DNA from: Setophaga petechia
Lineage: Eukaryota > Chordata > Aves > Passeriformes > Parulidae
NCBI GenBank assembly: GCA_024362935.1
Contig: JANCRA010000019.1
Location: forward strand, 14,318,501 to 14,382,500
Direction of reading: 5' to 3'
DNA length: 64,000 bases
Position 1 is the stretch's first letter, and each line of letters starts with the position of its first letter. A program made the translations under genes and the position numbers. Under the pieces are notes generated by a model that saw only the letters and a program-made list of their open reading frames with translations, was not told the origin of the DNA and made no database searches. Of the stretch, positions 10,016 to 22,659 are shown piece by piece.

Positions 10016-10087
10016 GGTATGGGCTGTTCTCAGGGGGTTTCCGTGGGAATTGTTCATTTCTTCTACCCTCTGTCATTAGCATTGTTG
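10016..10087 (+). repeat. 72-bp isolated copy of 3' LTR sequence
   Basis: Matches 8479-8550 inside the 3' LTR at 69 of 72 bases (counted by eye), same orientation: GGTAT.GGCTGTTCTCAGGG onward to CATTGTTG. Similarity stops abruptly at both edges; no other LTR sequence flanks it. The corresponding block of the 5' LTR is much less similar. Confidence 0.85.
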
Positions 10088-10253
10088 GAAGGGCAGTGTG
10101 GTTCCTTGCAGTAGCAGCATTGCCTTGAGTGCTGGCTTAAAGAGTTTGCTGAATCACAGCAGCAGCCTGGGGCTAAAAAATCTTAAATTGCCCTGCAGCC
10201 AGTGTTACTGTGCTAATTACTCTGATGTGACTGACTGCACTGCAGTGAAAAGG

Positions 10254-10279
10254 AATTTATTTATTTATTTATTTATTTA
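10254..10279. repeat. (TTTA)n microsatellite
   Basis: About six units of ATTT/TTTA in a run, in the large STAU2 intron. Confidence 0.95.
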
Positions 10280-13200
10280 GCTGCATATCCTACAGTTTTC
10301 AAATAGTTACTTGCCTTTCAGAACATTTATACTGAAAAAGGAAAGCATATATGTGTCCTACTTAATATCAACAGGAGTTAAGGTAAACATTGAAAAAGCT
10401 AGATATATTTATGTGATTAAATTCTAAATATTTCCAGTGAGATGTAAAATAGGGATAATTTATCTACATTTAAACATTTTGAATATCTTTTCAGAAAATA
10501 TCTCAACCCTAAACCTGCTTGGAAACAGAAATACATACTTGATCAGTTTTGCTGATAGTCCTGTGCATGGAAATGTGCAGAATTAAGCCTGAAGTTTGCT
10601 AGTTTTCTTACACAATGAACAAATGAAGCATTTTGTGGAAACACCAATAACCAGTTGGCTGATACTAGAGGGAAACCTTTTTCTTATTATTAATGCATCA
10701 GAAAATCAGCTTGAAATGTGTAATTTCATATTAAGAACATACTTTAATCTTCTAGCATATAATATGAGTGAACCTGAGCCATATGGCATTTCATGCTAGG
10801 GATAATAAACCTGTTTGTTAACTGATTTAGTAATCCCAAGAGAAATCAAAGGGTTCAATGTTTAATTCATTTGCAGTACATATTAAATTAATCTCAGAAA
10901 GTAGAATAAATTCAAAGAAGAGGAGGAAATTAATTTCCAGTACCTAGGAAAGATACCTTTAATCCTAGAAGTGCAAGTAGTACTTTTAAATAAAATGTCT
11001 ACCACAAGGAGAAGACTCAGAAAATATTACCTGTAATTAATATCCTCATTTTCAACTACATGGTGAAAATGGAACTTCCTCAGTGCCGACTCAGCAAACT
11101 GCTTACAGGTGAATCTTTTAATTGATTTACTCGTACATTTGGCTTTTAAATTCATATTGCTTTTAGAAATCTGGAGCATCTGCTTATATCATTTACAAAG
11201 ACATATCTGTTATTCACCTGACTACTCTCCCAACCTACCTCCATGGGGCTGGGGAGTCTGGTTGGATCCTGAACATTCAGGCTGCTTTTACCTAGTTTAG
11301 AACTGGGTCCAAAGGCAGTACACTGAGTTCCAGAGCTAAGCACAAATACAAGACAATGCTGCTGGGAAAGATGGAGGATAGGACCCCTAAAATTTCTTTT
11401 TCTCCATGTGGGACAATTTCAAACATAATCTAATAGATTAACAAACTGTGTAAATACACAGCATTATTTTATGGCATATAATCACTATATGAGAAGAGAG
11501 ACTTGACACACTTTTCCTGAGGCTGTAACCTCCAAGGCCTACCTCTGCCTGGATTTTAAAGTCTTACACAAGATGTAAGATTAATGAAAATTGAAAAAAA
11601 AAGATTATACAGATCTTGATAGTTGACGTTAGGTTACAAAACCAAACAGCAGTAAAAATACTGAGTGGCAGGTGTCCACCACCTCCTAAGAACTGCCCAC
11701 TGTAAATCTGATTTCCCACGAATATTTCAGAAACAGAAATGTAAACTGAACAAAAGATAAAACAGTCTACTTGTTTAGAAATAACATGATATTAGCCCCC
11801 TAATAAATTTTAGAAAAACACAGTACAATGTTAACTTTAAAAAAAGTTTAAAGAAGTTTAAAATCAAGTCCAGTGCTGCAGATGTCTGTTCCATTGATGT
11901 AATATTACTTAAAACAAACATTTTACATGCTTTCTCAGCCATTTCACTGTTTTTACATGATCCACCCAAATATCTAACTGCTGTCTGGAACAATGGTTTG
12001 GAATACTTCCAGATTACTAAGCTTTCTAAATGTTAAAATAACTAATATGCAGCATATGATGAATAGAAAGGTATTGAGCAGAGCATAGCAAATGCTTTTA
12101 AAGTACTGACTTTAATGGTGATGTTAAATTAATAATAGTACTTTTACACTTTGCAACACCTTACTGCTAAAGACTTCAAAGTGCTTTATAAGCAATAATT
12201 AATTTAAATCATACATTGGCTCGAAGAGGCAGATATTATATTACCATCATTGATTATCTCTGGAAACAAAGTAATGTAATATTCTAGACATTACATTAAT
12301 GTAGTTGCAAGATACTAACTTTTTATATTCAGGGCCTATGTTTCACGAAGCTTCTTACAAACATGTTTTAAAAGGCCAATAAAAACTTGGTCTCTTTAAA
12401 AACTTCTATAAAACATACATTAATTGTAATTCATTATCTATTTTTAATGTATTATTGAGGCTATTTTATATATAATTTCTCACTGTTGCCTGCTTACTTC
12501 AACTCTGCTGTATTATAGAAAAGTGTATAAATATATTTAGTTACAGTAGTAGAGTTATCAAATGACAAGGGATAAAACAACAACAACAGAGGATTAAGTG
12601 CAAGAACAAAAGATCCCTTGAGAAATTATCTTAATTTGTCTTCTAACAATCAGTTGACTAAAAAGCAGGGGAAAAAGTAATACTATCCTCTAACACCTTT
12701 ATGCATTGCAGAAGAACACCTCCAGGCAAACATTTTCATTAGTCTTTACTTTTCAGCTAAGAAAAAAACTTAGACTTTTGGGTCCATTAAATATTTATCC
12801 CATACAAGCTTCACCATACTCCACAGGAAGAATCATAATTATTAGGAGTCCCAGGATCTATAATAGACCAACAACACTTCACCTTCTGGTGGACATTAAC
12901 TTTGAGGCACATTTATGAAACATGTTAAAATAATTTCCATTTATATTATTTAAACCTGTGGGCAAATGTGCTACAAAAATATGCAGGCTAGCTATGCAAT
13001 GTAATCACTAACATTTAAAAAACATGTCTTACTCATCATTGGCAGTAATTGTTTGCAGTCTTTTACAATCTTCTGAAGTCTATGAAAACACACCAAAGAC
13101 CTTTCTTACCTAAGAATAAATTTCTTCATCTTCCATTGTCTACTTTTGCTGTCACATACTAGATAATAGCAAAATAGCTTGGACTCCAAGGTAATATGTG

Positions 13201-16200
13201 AATCAGATATAAGATGGCCCAACAAACCCTCACAAGCCTTGCCCTGGAAATGTCATCTCAGTGCTTTGATTGTACCCTTTTTTCACAGCAGCCGTAATAG
13301 AGACAATCTTTAAAAGCTCTGTTTGAGTGATATTATTTTTATCCCTAACCCTTTCTCTTCAGTCTCCCTTTGGCTGGGAAGACAGGGGGACATTTATAAA
13401 AATGGGTCCTCCACTTTCTGGAGTTTGGATAAACAAAACTAACCATTAGAAAACTGTCTGCATGGGTAATGGGGTGAAGAACAACAACTGACAGTATTAC
13501 TGAACAAGCCTCAATGTAATAAGACTCTGCAAAAATGGAATTTGCTGATACAGGAACAGTGACAAGTTACCCACAGCAGTGGGCTACTAAATTAAGAAAA
13601 GTTCAGAGTGATGACAGCATTGCCTGCACACTCACAGCTATTAGAGCCTACACAGGTACCACTGGTGTCCTATTTCCAATTTTCTGTTTCTCTCAGGAAG
13701 AGCAGAAAACATTATAAGTTGAGATTTCAATTTTAACATTCAGCTCCACAAGATGGCCTACAGAATCAGGCTTGTGTTGTCAATCTGCATATATATATAT
13801 ATGTATGTCAGTGCTACTTTTCTCTTCTATACTTAATCAGTAGTGTAGGGATACTCTTCCTCTGCCTTCACTCAATGACTTCTCTGGCTCAGGGGCACTC
13901 ACTAACTTTTCACATTTATACTTGGTCTAAATCTAAACCACAACTTTATTCTTTCTTGGATAATGCAGTTTTCTCCCCAAATTCTTGCTTATCCTACAAA
14001 AAAGCTATACTTGTTCATGTGTCAGAAGCAGTGCCAACTGCAATATGACTTCCCCTGACCCTGCTGAAGAGCACATGCTCTTCCCTGCACTACAATCAGT
14101 GATATGGGACATGGCACAAAGGAGTTTTCATGTCTTGTGCAATGATGCAGAAAAAACAACAGTATAATTCTGTATATGATATGCTCATGAATTAAGTTTA
14201 GCACCCTGGTATCTGAAAAAATCCATCACCAGATGAAGAAAAGACTGTTCATAAGGAAATAATCAGTATTTTTGGAACGGAATAAAATACTTGATAGATA
14301 ATCATCAAAAAGCTTTCTTTCAGATTATGCTATCTGTAGTCACATTGAATAAAGCCTTATTATAATGTGGTACATAAAGTACAGGGAAAAGTTTTTTAGT
14401 AAGGCTGTAAGAAGGAAAAGTTAGAACTGATCTAATCCTGATTTCACAATTTTGTACATTAAAATGGACAAGAATTTTAGAGGTATGGAGGATACTCAAA
14501 CACAATAATTACTCCCTAGAACGGGCAGGTTCTCAACAGGCCCTAAAATATGGCCCATTACAAATCTACTGACATAAAAAAATAAAAAAGAGAGAATTTA
14601 CAAAACCAAATAGCTACTTCAATAACAAGACTGAAAAATAGAAATATTATAATAAGAAGAAATGATGGTTTTATACCCCACTCAGTGTAAAAGGCTATTT
14701 ATATACCAGAATATTTTCAAATTTCATTACCTCAGTAGGAACTCAGAAAAGGTCAGTCAGACAATTGAACAGGCAAATAGTATGGCCATTACGTTCTCAG
14801 CAATTGTCTACACACAATCTTGGCTTGAAATACCAAGCTGCAATCATTACTTACTTAACACAGCTATCCGTGGTATTTCTAAGTCACCAGCTACTGCAAT
14901 ATTCAGACATGAAAAAATGTTCTGTCATTACACAATGTCTTTCAGTCAAAAGATCTCGTCTACATGACCTTAAACAAACTGATGTTATATAAAGCTGCTC
15001 ATTAAAATACAAGCTTTGTTTAACCTTAAAATAACCGTGGTACTGAAGTAGATACTAGTTAGTTCTTCATGAAATCAGGTCTTGATATCCCTAATTTCAC
15101 TGGACTATTTTCTGTATGGCCAAAACAGAAATTGCAGTATTGCAGGACTTAAATTGTATGCATTTCTTAAATTGTATACATTTGGCACTTAAGGAACATG
15201 AGGAAAGTCCTTTGAATTCTCCCCCAGCTTCACTCCTGCTTGAATGCATAAGATTTTGGTTAAAAAAAGACAGAGTGTTTGCAGTGGGGAATTTCTACAG
15301 GACATTCTATGATATATTCCAATAGACAGATCAAACATCTACACTGTAAGTTTTACATGATAATTCCTGCATCATAATTTTCCAGCAACATGTCCATGTA
15401 ATACATACCCAAAGATTAAGATTGAGCAGGTTCAGGAAAAAAGCAAGCAAAATACAGAAGGAAGGTCAGTATTCTTAGCAGTAAAGAGGATCAGCAAATC
15501 TGGAGCAGGAGCAAATCAAGCTAGTGAGCTGGCAGATCAAGGTGCTTGTAACAGCTGCTACAAAGTGATATTTGTGGGGGTAAAGCAATTTAGGAGAGTG
15601 GCTGAGTGCAACTGGAGGCAACCTGTGCAGGCAAGACCATTCATTAACAGATTAGGAGGGGAATGAGAATGGTGATGATGAAAACAAAGGCCTGACCCAC
15701 ACGGAGAAGAGAAGAAATAATGAGCAGATCTACTAGACAAGGACAGAGAGGCTGCTGAAGCTAAGAAGGCCAAGGGGGCCATCAACAAGCACAGCAAATG
15801 TATGAGAGAGGAGGAAATCAGTGGAGAAGGAAAGAGTGGAGAATTAAGTTTTAGCTCTGTCAGCAACAAAGTTTCACTTCAGGAGATTCACTTTTTCAAG
15901 GATATGATTATCCTAGACTAAGGGTGAGGTATATGGTGGGTTCCAGGTTGGAGGGAAGGGTGTTGGAAAAGGAGAAAAGACTCCAGAAAAGTGAAGGTAT
16001 TTAGAGTAACACTGTACTGAGGTGAATTATGTGATACTGCTCCATTTTCTCAACTGAAGACAGAATACCAAATGCAGATACTTAGCATAATTACATAATT
16101 AAATTTGAATTGGAGAGTTAACATCAAAAAAGAGCTCTGCATTTCTGCTTCATGCGCAGATTTTTCTAAAGGAATAGACTAGCAACCTTGAATAAATGCA

Positions 16201-18299
16201 GTTCATATCAGCCTTTTAGGAGACTGATAAAAACAAATGGATGCATTATCTGAAATCATCTCTATCCATAGAGCTGGCTGTCTCCTGCCATGGCGGCTGC
16301 TTCCTCTTTATACATTTCTTACATCAAAAGCTTGATGTCTAAGCAGTCTCCCAGACAGGTGACTTGAGCTTCTTCTTGTCTTGAGGGCACCCAAACCACA
16401 GATCTCATAGCCCAAGTCTGTATTTCTCACATATGCACAATCTGTACAACTCAACAACCAGGCAGCAGGTTTCTCACTACTCTTTCTTTTTAACCTGTAT
16501 CTAAAATAGGCAGAATACCTGTAAACCAGCCAGAGAACACCTGAATACACATCTGCACTTTCATTCACAAGAGTTTCAATCAACAGGCAAACTACAGTCA
16601 TGATTACTTTTTAGATCACTCCTTCCCTGTGAACTTCCTATATTTTAATAGCATTTGATTGTTCCTTTTTTTGGCTGCAAATCATATTAGATACACATCT
16701 CCAAAAGGCAGCTGCCATTATCCAGATTACTCTGCACTCCATGAATACTCTCCTTCTGCTGAAGAAGGAATCTAAGTCTCCAATGATCTGGGCACACGCT
16801 TAAAACACTAGGCTCTTTATAAACACACATTGCACTCTAAACTCAGCACAGAAATCATCATCTCTGAAGGTGCAAACCTTGCAGAACTTCAAGCATTTAA
16901 CTGAGCATCTCAAAAGGGGAAATGGGGGAAATAGAGAAGGACCACTTGCAGTTGTTGTCTTATGCTCCAGAGTAGAGCCCAAATCCCACTCACACATAAA
17001 AATGCTAATTTGGCTCTTGTCACTAGTTCTCAAAACAGCAAAGAAAAAATAACACCCTCTTCCCTATTTTGTGAATATGTTTTTTAATATTAGGTGTAAG
17101 TTTTTTCAACTATCAAATAAATGTAAGCTGCATTTAACTGGTATTACACTGGATAAAATTATTTTCATTGTTAGAGGAAACTGAAAAATGAACACATCAC
17201 TTATTAATAATGCCAAATGCAGCATGGATTTCCTAGTTTCAGTAAATTAGGAAAGAAATAAAATTGAACAAATCTCCTCTGCTTCTAAATTTAATTTTCC
17301 AGTATCTTCAGTTAGAAAGAAAATTTAATTAGAAAATTAGTAAATCAACTCAGTAGTTACAGAGGCATGGTATTATTTAAACATAACCAGCTGTGATAAG
17401 AGCTAGACAAGGCTGTGAGACATATAAAGTGCAGACAAATGGCTCAGCTGAAGGAACTGCTCCATTGATGGTATAAGGCTCACCTGACAGTTTGTTAGCT
17501 AAAAAAATCCCCACAAAACAGAACAAAAATATCAAAATGAACAGATGGAAAACTATTGTTCTGTGGCCTTTCACCAAGTAAGTGGTGTTGTCAATCCCTT
17601 TACTGTGGTTTCTAGTCAGAATGGCAAATAATCAGCAAACATTTAATCATGTATCAATGTAACTCCTAGCAAGAGTGCATTACAATTGACAAAGTTGAGT
17701 AAATTTGGAAGCAATTCAAAAGCCAAGTCCCATGCAACAGCAGTACTTAGCAAGTAAAAATGCACACATCCACTATAAATCACCTTTGAAATATACAAAA
17801 AATATTTACATATTTCAACAAAATATAACATGCAAACATTCCAATGAAAAATGCCCAAATTACAACACAAAAATTTTATTCCAAAACTGTAGACTTCTGT
17901 TCCTGCTATGGAAACATAGGGGTGTTAAATGATCTACTGGAAGTTTTCACCAAAATCCCCAGCTGAAAAACAAACAATTAGAGGACTATATAAAAAATAT
18001 CTTTCTGAAGCTACTGAGGACCAGAACTACAAAGTTCAAATAAATTTTGTTTCCTTCAGTGTGAAGATGTATTAGTATGCCAAATTTCATAAATATGTAA
18101 TTTATGTTGCATTTATCTTCTCCAAAAAGCTGAAGAAACTTTTAAGTAAGGATCTGAATGTAAATATTTTTGTATTTTTTATATTTCTTAATTTATATTT
18201 CTTGACCTAATGTTGAAGTAGAGTTTTAAAAATAATAAAAGTTATTTACAGAAAAATACCAAATTTTCTCATTACAGACTTAAGAAACTCTTCAGAATA

Positions 18300-18341
18300 T
18301 CTGTTTTTTTCTTTCCTTTTTCTTTTTTTTTTTTTTTTTGT
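18300..18341. repeat. T-rich run
   Basis: A mostly-T tract with a pure run of 18 T before TCACTGAG; it sits 30 bp before the palindrome at 18371. On the STAU2 (minus) strand it is poly(A). Confidence 0.9.
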
Positions 18342-18370
18342 CACTGAGAACAATTGTATGAGATCAAGTA

Positions 18371-18548
18371 TCTTTGTTCCTTAGGAGATCATCTGCTCCT
18401 GCTGCTCATTTACCATCTGAAATCATAATCATCTGTTGGTGACAATCTAATCATCTTCCCAGTAACTAATTGTGATGTCACAAACAAATGGTTATGATTT
18501 CAGGTGGTGAACAAACAGCAGGAGCAGATGTACTGCAAAGAACAAAGA
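18371..18548. repeat. Long imperfect palindrome (hairpin-capable)
   Basis: The core arms 18390-18435 and 18485-18530 (46 bases each) are inverted copies with 39 of 46 pairs matching, and all seven mismatches are transitions. The first 15 bases (CATCTGCTCCTGCTG) pair perfectly. Weaker pairing extends out to TCTTTGTT/AACAAAGA at 18371 and 18548, and inward around TGACA/TGTCA near 18440-18480. It may be a degenerate palindromic transposon or an old conserved hairpin repeat; no coding potential was seen. Confidence 0.85.
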
Positions 18549-20049
18549 CTGTAAAGTCATGCACGAATCCCTAGTAATAAAATGTTAGGCAAGAAAAACA
18601 AAGAGTCTGTCCTTTACAGAGAGGTAAGATTGCTCTGAATGTTTTTTTTTTTTAAATTATCAGATTTTCAGTACTTTGTGACTCCCAGAATTGCTAGAAA
18701 TAGGTAAAGGAAAGCTATACGATGGAAACCTGTAATTGGAAAACCTGTAAAAACAGTTATGGTAATTTTTTTCTTTCTTTGAATTATAATATCTATAAAC
18801 ACAGTAACATTTTACTTTTATTTTTATACTGTTTTTAATAGCTTATCTACAGTTTCTCCTAGAACACATCTTGTATGATGTTTGTTATTACCCCATCCAG
18901 AAATACAAAACAAAAATATGTTCCCATGAAAATGCACTTTGCAATAGGATTGTTTGTTTGTTGCACGTTTTGTTTCTGTTGATAACTACTTAAATCAAGA
19001 GAGATAAATGAGATTCTGTTTACAGTAAACATCCTCTATATGGGCTGCAAATATGTCTGGTCTGCTCACAGTTTCTCAAAGTCTCTTCCAGAAGCATAAG
19101 GGAAAAAACCTCAATGTTCTTGCCATTTCACATGTGAAGAATATCAAAGATATCCCAAACCAAGAAAGCAACAGCTTTGTGTTTCATCTTTCTTTGAAAT
19201 TGTGAAATGAAGAAGACAGGTAAAGAAGTAAACCTGTGGGAAGAAGCTTTGCCAGTGAGTTGGAGGAACAGAAGTGAGGTTTGCCACATGGATAATGCAA
19301 GAGTAACGTGATAGAGGGCAGTAGGAGAATTTAATATTCAAGAATATTTAATAGGCAATACTAAATATATATCAAGCTAGTAATTAGGAGGATACAAACT
19401 GTAGAGTATTTCTCAGCAAAAACAAACTACATCATAAGAGTACCATGAAATCTGTTCTTCAGCTGTACTAAAATATAGAACTGTTATGATTTTTGTTTTC
19501 TGTTGTACTGAAGTACACAAATTCCCTTTACTATTCCAGTTTTATTTGATTCAGATGGAAACACAGGGCATTATGTGCACAAAGACTATCTGTCTGCAAA
19601 AAGAGACTGATGCACAACAGCCGGCCTAGCAAGACACAATTGTTTTCCTAGAATAAAATGACTGGAAATATGAATAAAAGCTGCCCAATGGCAGATGTAG
19701 TAATCTCAGAGCCTCAGATTTTGAAGATCACTGAAAGTTACATTTATGGTAACAAGAAATGCAAACTGTACATTTCTCTTTTAAGAGGGATACAAAAGGG
19801 AGGAAGCTGCTCCATTTGCCCTCTTTTAAAGCTTCCTAACTTTAAAAAAAACTTGAAAAACTTCAAGAGTAATTTCACCATCCAAAAAGTGCTGTTCTTA
19901 AAAATAAACTAGTATACTCACACCTGAAAGGATGTGACAGTTTTTATCTCAAATTGTGGAACTTGTTTGGAACTGCCTCTTAAAAACCCTGCACTTCACA
20001 GGTGCATGAGAGATCATTCATAAAAGTGATTTCTTTTATTCAAAACACC

Positions 20050-20185
20050 CTGGCAGTGTTCAGAAAAGCAGGCTGGATAAGTACTTGAGCAATCTGGTCT
20101 AGTGATGGTGTCCCTGCACATGGCAGGGGTGGTTGGGACTAGATAATCATTAAGATTTGTTCCAACCCTCTAACTTTCTACTATA
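20050..20185 (+). mobile_element. CR1 LINE 3'-end fragment
   Basis: Sense-orientation CR1 3' end: GGCTGGATAAGTACTTGAGC, AATCTGGTCTAGTGATGGTG, CCCTGCACATGGCAGGGGT, then TTGGGACTAGATAATCATTA and TTCCAACCCTC. Typical of the CR1 3' untranslated end; the terminal octamer repeat is lost. Confidence 0.85.
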
Positions 20186-21439
20186 CACTTAAATGACCTG
20201 TTTATTCTAATGTTACCTCTAGATTGGAACCCTCAAAAAACGGGGTTAAGAGACTAAAAACAGTGGTCTCTGAACAAATGCTCTATGTCTGGCTCTGCTC
20301 TATGCTCTATGTCTGCTCTATTGGCAGGCTCTGTCTCTTTCAACTTCCAATTTACTTGTAGATCAGAAGAATGGAAATGAAGGCATAGAGCATTACAAAA
20401 GTGTCCCAGAATGAAAAACTGTTTCTGTACTGTGGCTCTGGTGGCTGCAAAAAGGTCTGTGAGTAGATCTGTGAAAAATAAGTTATTTGGTACAAGCTTA
20501 AAATATAATTTCTGTTGATCTTGTCTCCTGTTGAATGAGTTTGCCTTTGTGTTCTCCTTCTAGATTTGGATTTAAAGGTATAACTGTCAAAGTTGTCTTG
20601 AGCAGCCTAAGAGATTTTTTTTTCTTGTTGGTTTAACAGGAAATCATGTTTTCATCTATAAGTATCTCTGCTGCAGGATACTGAAAGGACAGGAGAAAAA
20701 ACAGAGGTCGTATGCTGCTGTCTCAAACTCCAAGATGCTAATATTTGAAGATATTTCACAGATCTTGTCCTTAGAGATTTTGACAATACAAATACAAATC
20801 ATCTAAAAGTATTGATGGGGGTTGATGACAGGACTGTAAGGAAGCCATTAATGGGAAGACTTAGATCCTGTAGAATCCTTCCTTTCAGGGAAACACAATG
20901 GCATGTGCTCCATCCAAGACCACTTACAACACTAGCAAACTGTTGTGTAAGTTGAAGCAAAAATTATTCCTCAGGTCTCTAGGTCCCTCTGTGGTAAGTG
21001 GGAAGACCATATGAATAATGGAACACTACTGAAACTCCTTAAAACCTGCTTTTAGGAGCATGTCTTTCAGATGTATATAGGCAAAAAATAGAAGGTAGCT
21101 CATGTGTGTGTCCATGTCTCTACAACCCTTAGTTGAGGGAGATAATGTTTGGGACCCTTAAGAAGTTCAAAACTACACATGGTTCTAGAGAAAAATCCAG
21201 GGCAAGAAAAAGTGAAAAAGTACTATTTATATTATCTTTACCACTTTAAACAGCAAAAATCTAGTTATAAACTCACCAAGTTCTGTCCTATTCCTTACCT
21301 GTTCCAGTGATCAAATTCAATCTTGACCAACAAGGTTTCTTGGGTTTTTGTGTCATATAGACAAAGCTCAAGGAAGAGAGGAACTACCAGTAGCAGAACC
21401 TCATTAGAGTCAGAGATGTTGTGAGAAAAGCTAGAAATG

Positions 21440-21870
21440 AGCCCATATAAATCACAAAATCTCAGAACTGCGGATTGGGTCAGGTTGGGAGGGACCACAG
21501 TTGGGTCATCTGGTCCAATCCCTCTGCTCAAACAGGGTCATCCCAGAGCACATGGCACAGGATTGTGTCCACATGGTTCTGGAATATCTACAGTAAAGGA
21601 GAATCCATAACCTCTTTGGGCAACCTGTTCCAGTGCTCAGTCACCTGGACAGTAAAGTTCTTCCTCATATTCAGGTGGAATTTCCTGTGCATCCATTGCA
21701 CCAAATGGGATCTATCTCAGTGTGCTGAGTCAACCAGCTTACATCATTTATGAGACCACTCTCTGTTCTCTTCAAAAAGTCCTGGAGATAAGAAGAAATC
21801 TCCAGTGCCTGGAGAAATGCATTATACTCAAAAAAAGCAGGCTGGTCACCCTCAGTCTGGTCCCTGGGAA
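21440..21870 (-). mobile_element. CR1 LINE 3'-end fragment, antisense
   Basis: Reads as a CR1 3' end on the minus strand. The plus strand shows AATCTCAGAACTGCGGATTG, GGTCATCTGGTCCAATCC, CAACCTGTTCCAGTGCTCAG and CTTCCTCATATTCAGG, the usual complement of the CR1 tail. The 3' terminus is near 21450. It degrades beyond about 21750. Confidence 0.85.
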
Positions 21871-21934
21871 AATCATGCAGTCCTCTTAAAGCCATTTGTG
21901 GGCACAGAGTGTGATTGTCTTTCATGATAAAATG

Positions 21935-22040
21935 ACTGGTTTTTATGAATGGAGAGCAGTGGATGTCATTTACCTTGGCTTTAGCAAGGATTTTGACACC
22001 ATGTCTCCCTTGTCTCTAAGCTGTGATTTTAGAGTCTAGG
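21935..22040 (+). mobile_element. CR1 reverse-transcriptase fragment
   Basis: Sense CR1 ORF2 scrap: the frame gives AVDVIYLGFSKDFDTM, the widely conserved CR1 RT block (D.I.LDFSKAFDT). Probably part of the same copy as the 3' end at 22225-22405, with the middle deleted. Confidence 0.8.
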
Positions 22041-22224
22041 TAGATAAATTCCTAGATAATGGAAATCTGTTGAGACAAACAGCTACCTTCCAATATCTAA
22101 GAAGAAGTTGTCAGAAAAGATGGAGCCAGGCACATTACTGAAGTATATAGCAGAAGAACAGGAGATGACAGCCATAAACAAACAGGAGATATTCTGACAA
22201 GGAATTAGGAAAAAAAAATCAATG

Positions 22225-22405
22225 TGAAGACAGTTAAGCACTGGAACAGGCTGCCCAGAGAAGCTACAGAACCTTCATCGCTGGAGAACTGTTAAAAGTG
22301 ATAGGCAACCTTATCTCAACTCTGCACTGACTGTGCTTTGAGCAAGCAGTTTTGGTGACCTCCTAAAATCCCTTACAAACTGAAGGATTCAATGATTCAA
22401 TTAAT
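22225..22405 (+). mobile_element. CR1 LINE 3' end
   Basis: Sense CR1 tail: CACTGGAACAGGCTGCCCAG, GCTGGAGAACTG, TGCTTTGAGCAAG, and a terminal repeat ATTCAATGATTCAAT, a degraded form of the CR1 octamer tail. It lies back to back with the antisense copy at 21440-21870 and ends 194 bp from the 61-bp STAU2 exon. Confidence 0.8.
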
Positions 22406-22598
22406 AGATAAAAATTTCCTTGTTTCTGCACTCATTCATGCCTACACCCACACACAGGACATTCAGGGGTTAATTCATCTAATTGCAACAAAACCCCTAA
22501 AATATTTACAAAAAGCATTTCAATTGTCTTGGATAATCCAAAGCATAGAGAGACAAAGAAAAATAAGTATCAATATAAATTTAGAAAGCAATACTTAC

Positions 22599-22659
22599 TA
22601 TTACTTGTTGGCTCAGGAAACCCAACATTTTGGCCATTCCAACTTTTGTTTTCTCCAAG
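22599..22659 (-). CDS. STAU2: STAU2 61-bp exon after dsRBD4
   Basis: A short exon found by following splice phase rather than by open-frame length. After an acceptor TTTCAG at 22660-22665 it reads 20 codons plus one base: LGENKSWNGQNVGFPEPTSN, then donor A|GTAAGTAT at 22599/22598. Mammalian STAU2 has a matching segment at the same place (ENK.W.G...GFPEPT.N before TPKGILHL). The single leftover base joins the CA at the start of the 9154-9461 exon to make a threonine codon, exactly as the family requires. At 61 bp the exon is not a multiple of three, so skipping it would shift the frame. Several residues differ from mammals, so this linker is evolving faster than the dsRBDs. Confidence 0.93.

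Larger units (their letters stand above)
9462..22598 (-). other. STAU2 intron, 13.1 kb
   Basis: AT-rich intron between the 61-bp exon and the 308-bp exon. Apart from the listed items (72-bp LTR block, TTTA microsatellite, palindrome at 18371-18548, CR1 pieces at 20050-20185 and 21440-22405) I see nothing recognisable. About 10280-18300 is plain AT-rich sequence with only short chance frames. A small local repeat of 'ctctatgtctg' lies at 20280-20330. Confidence 0.8.

Noticed and set aside
15558..15869. Minus-strand 103-codon Ser/Leu-rich frame
   Set aside because: The plus strand is purine-rich here (AGGA/GAGA words), which yields a biased low-complexity frame; no domain is seen.
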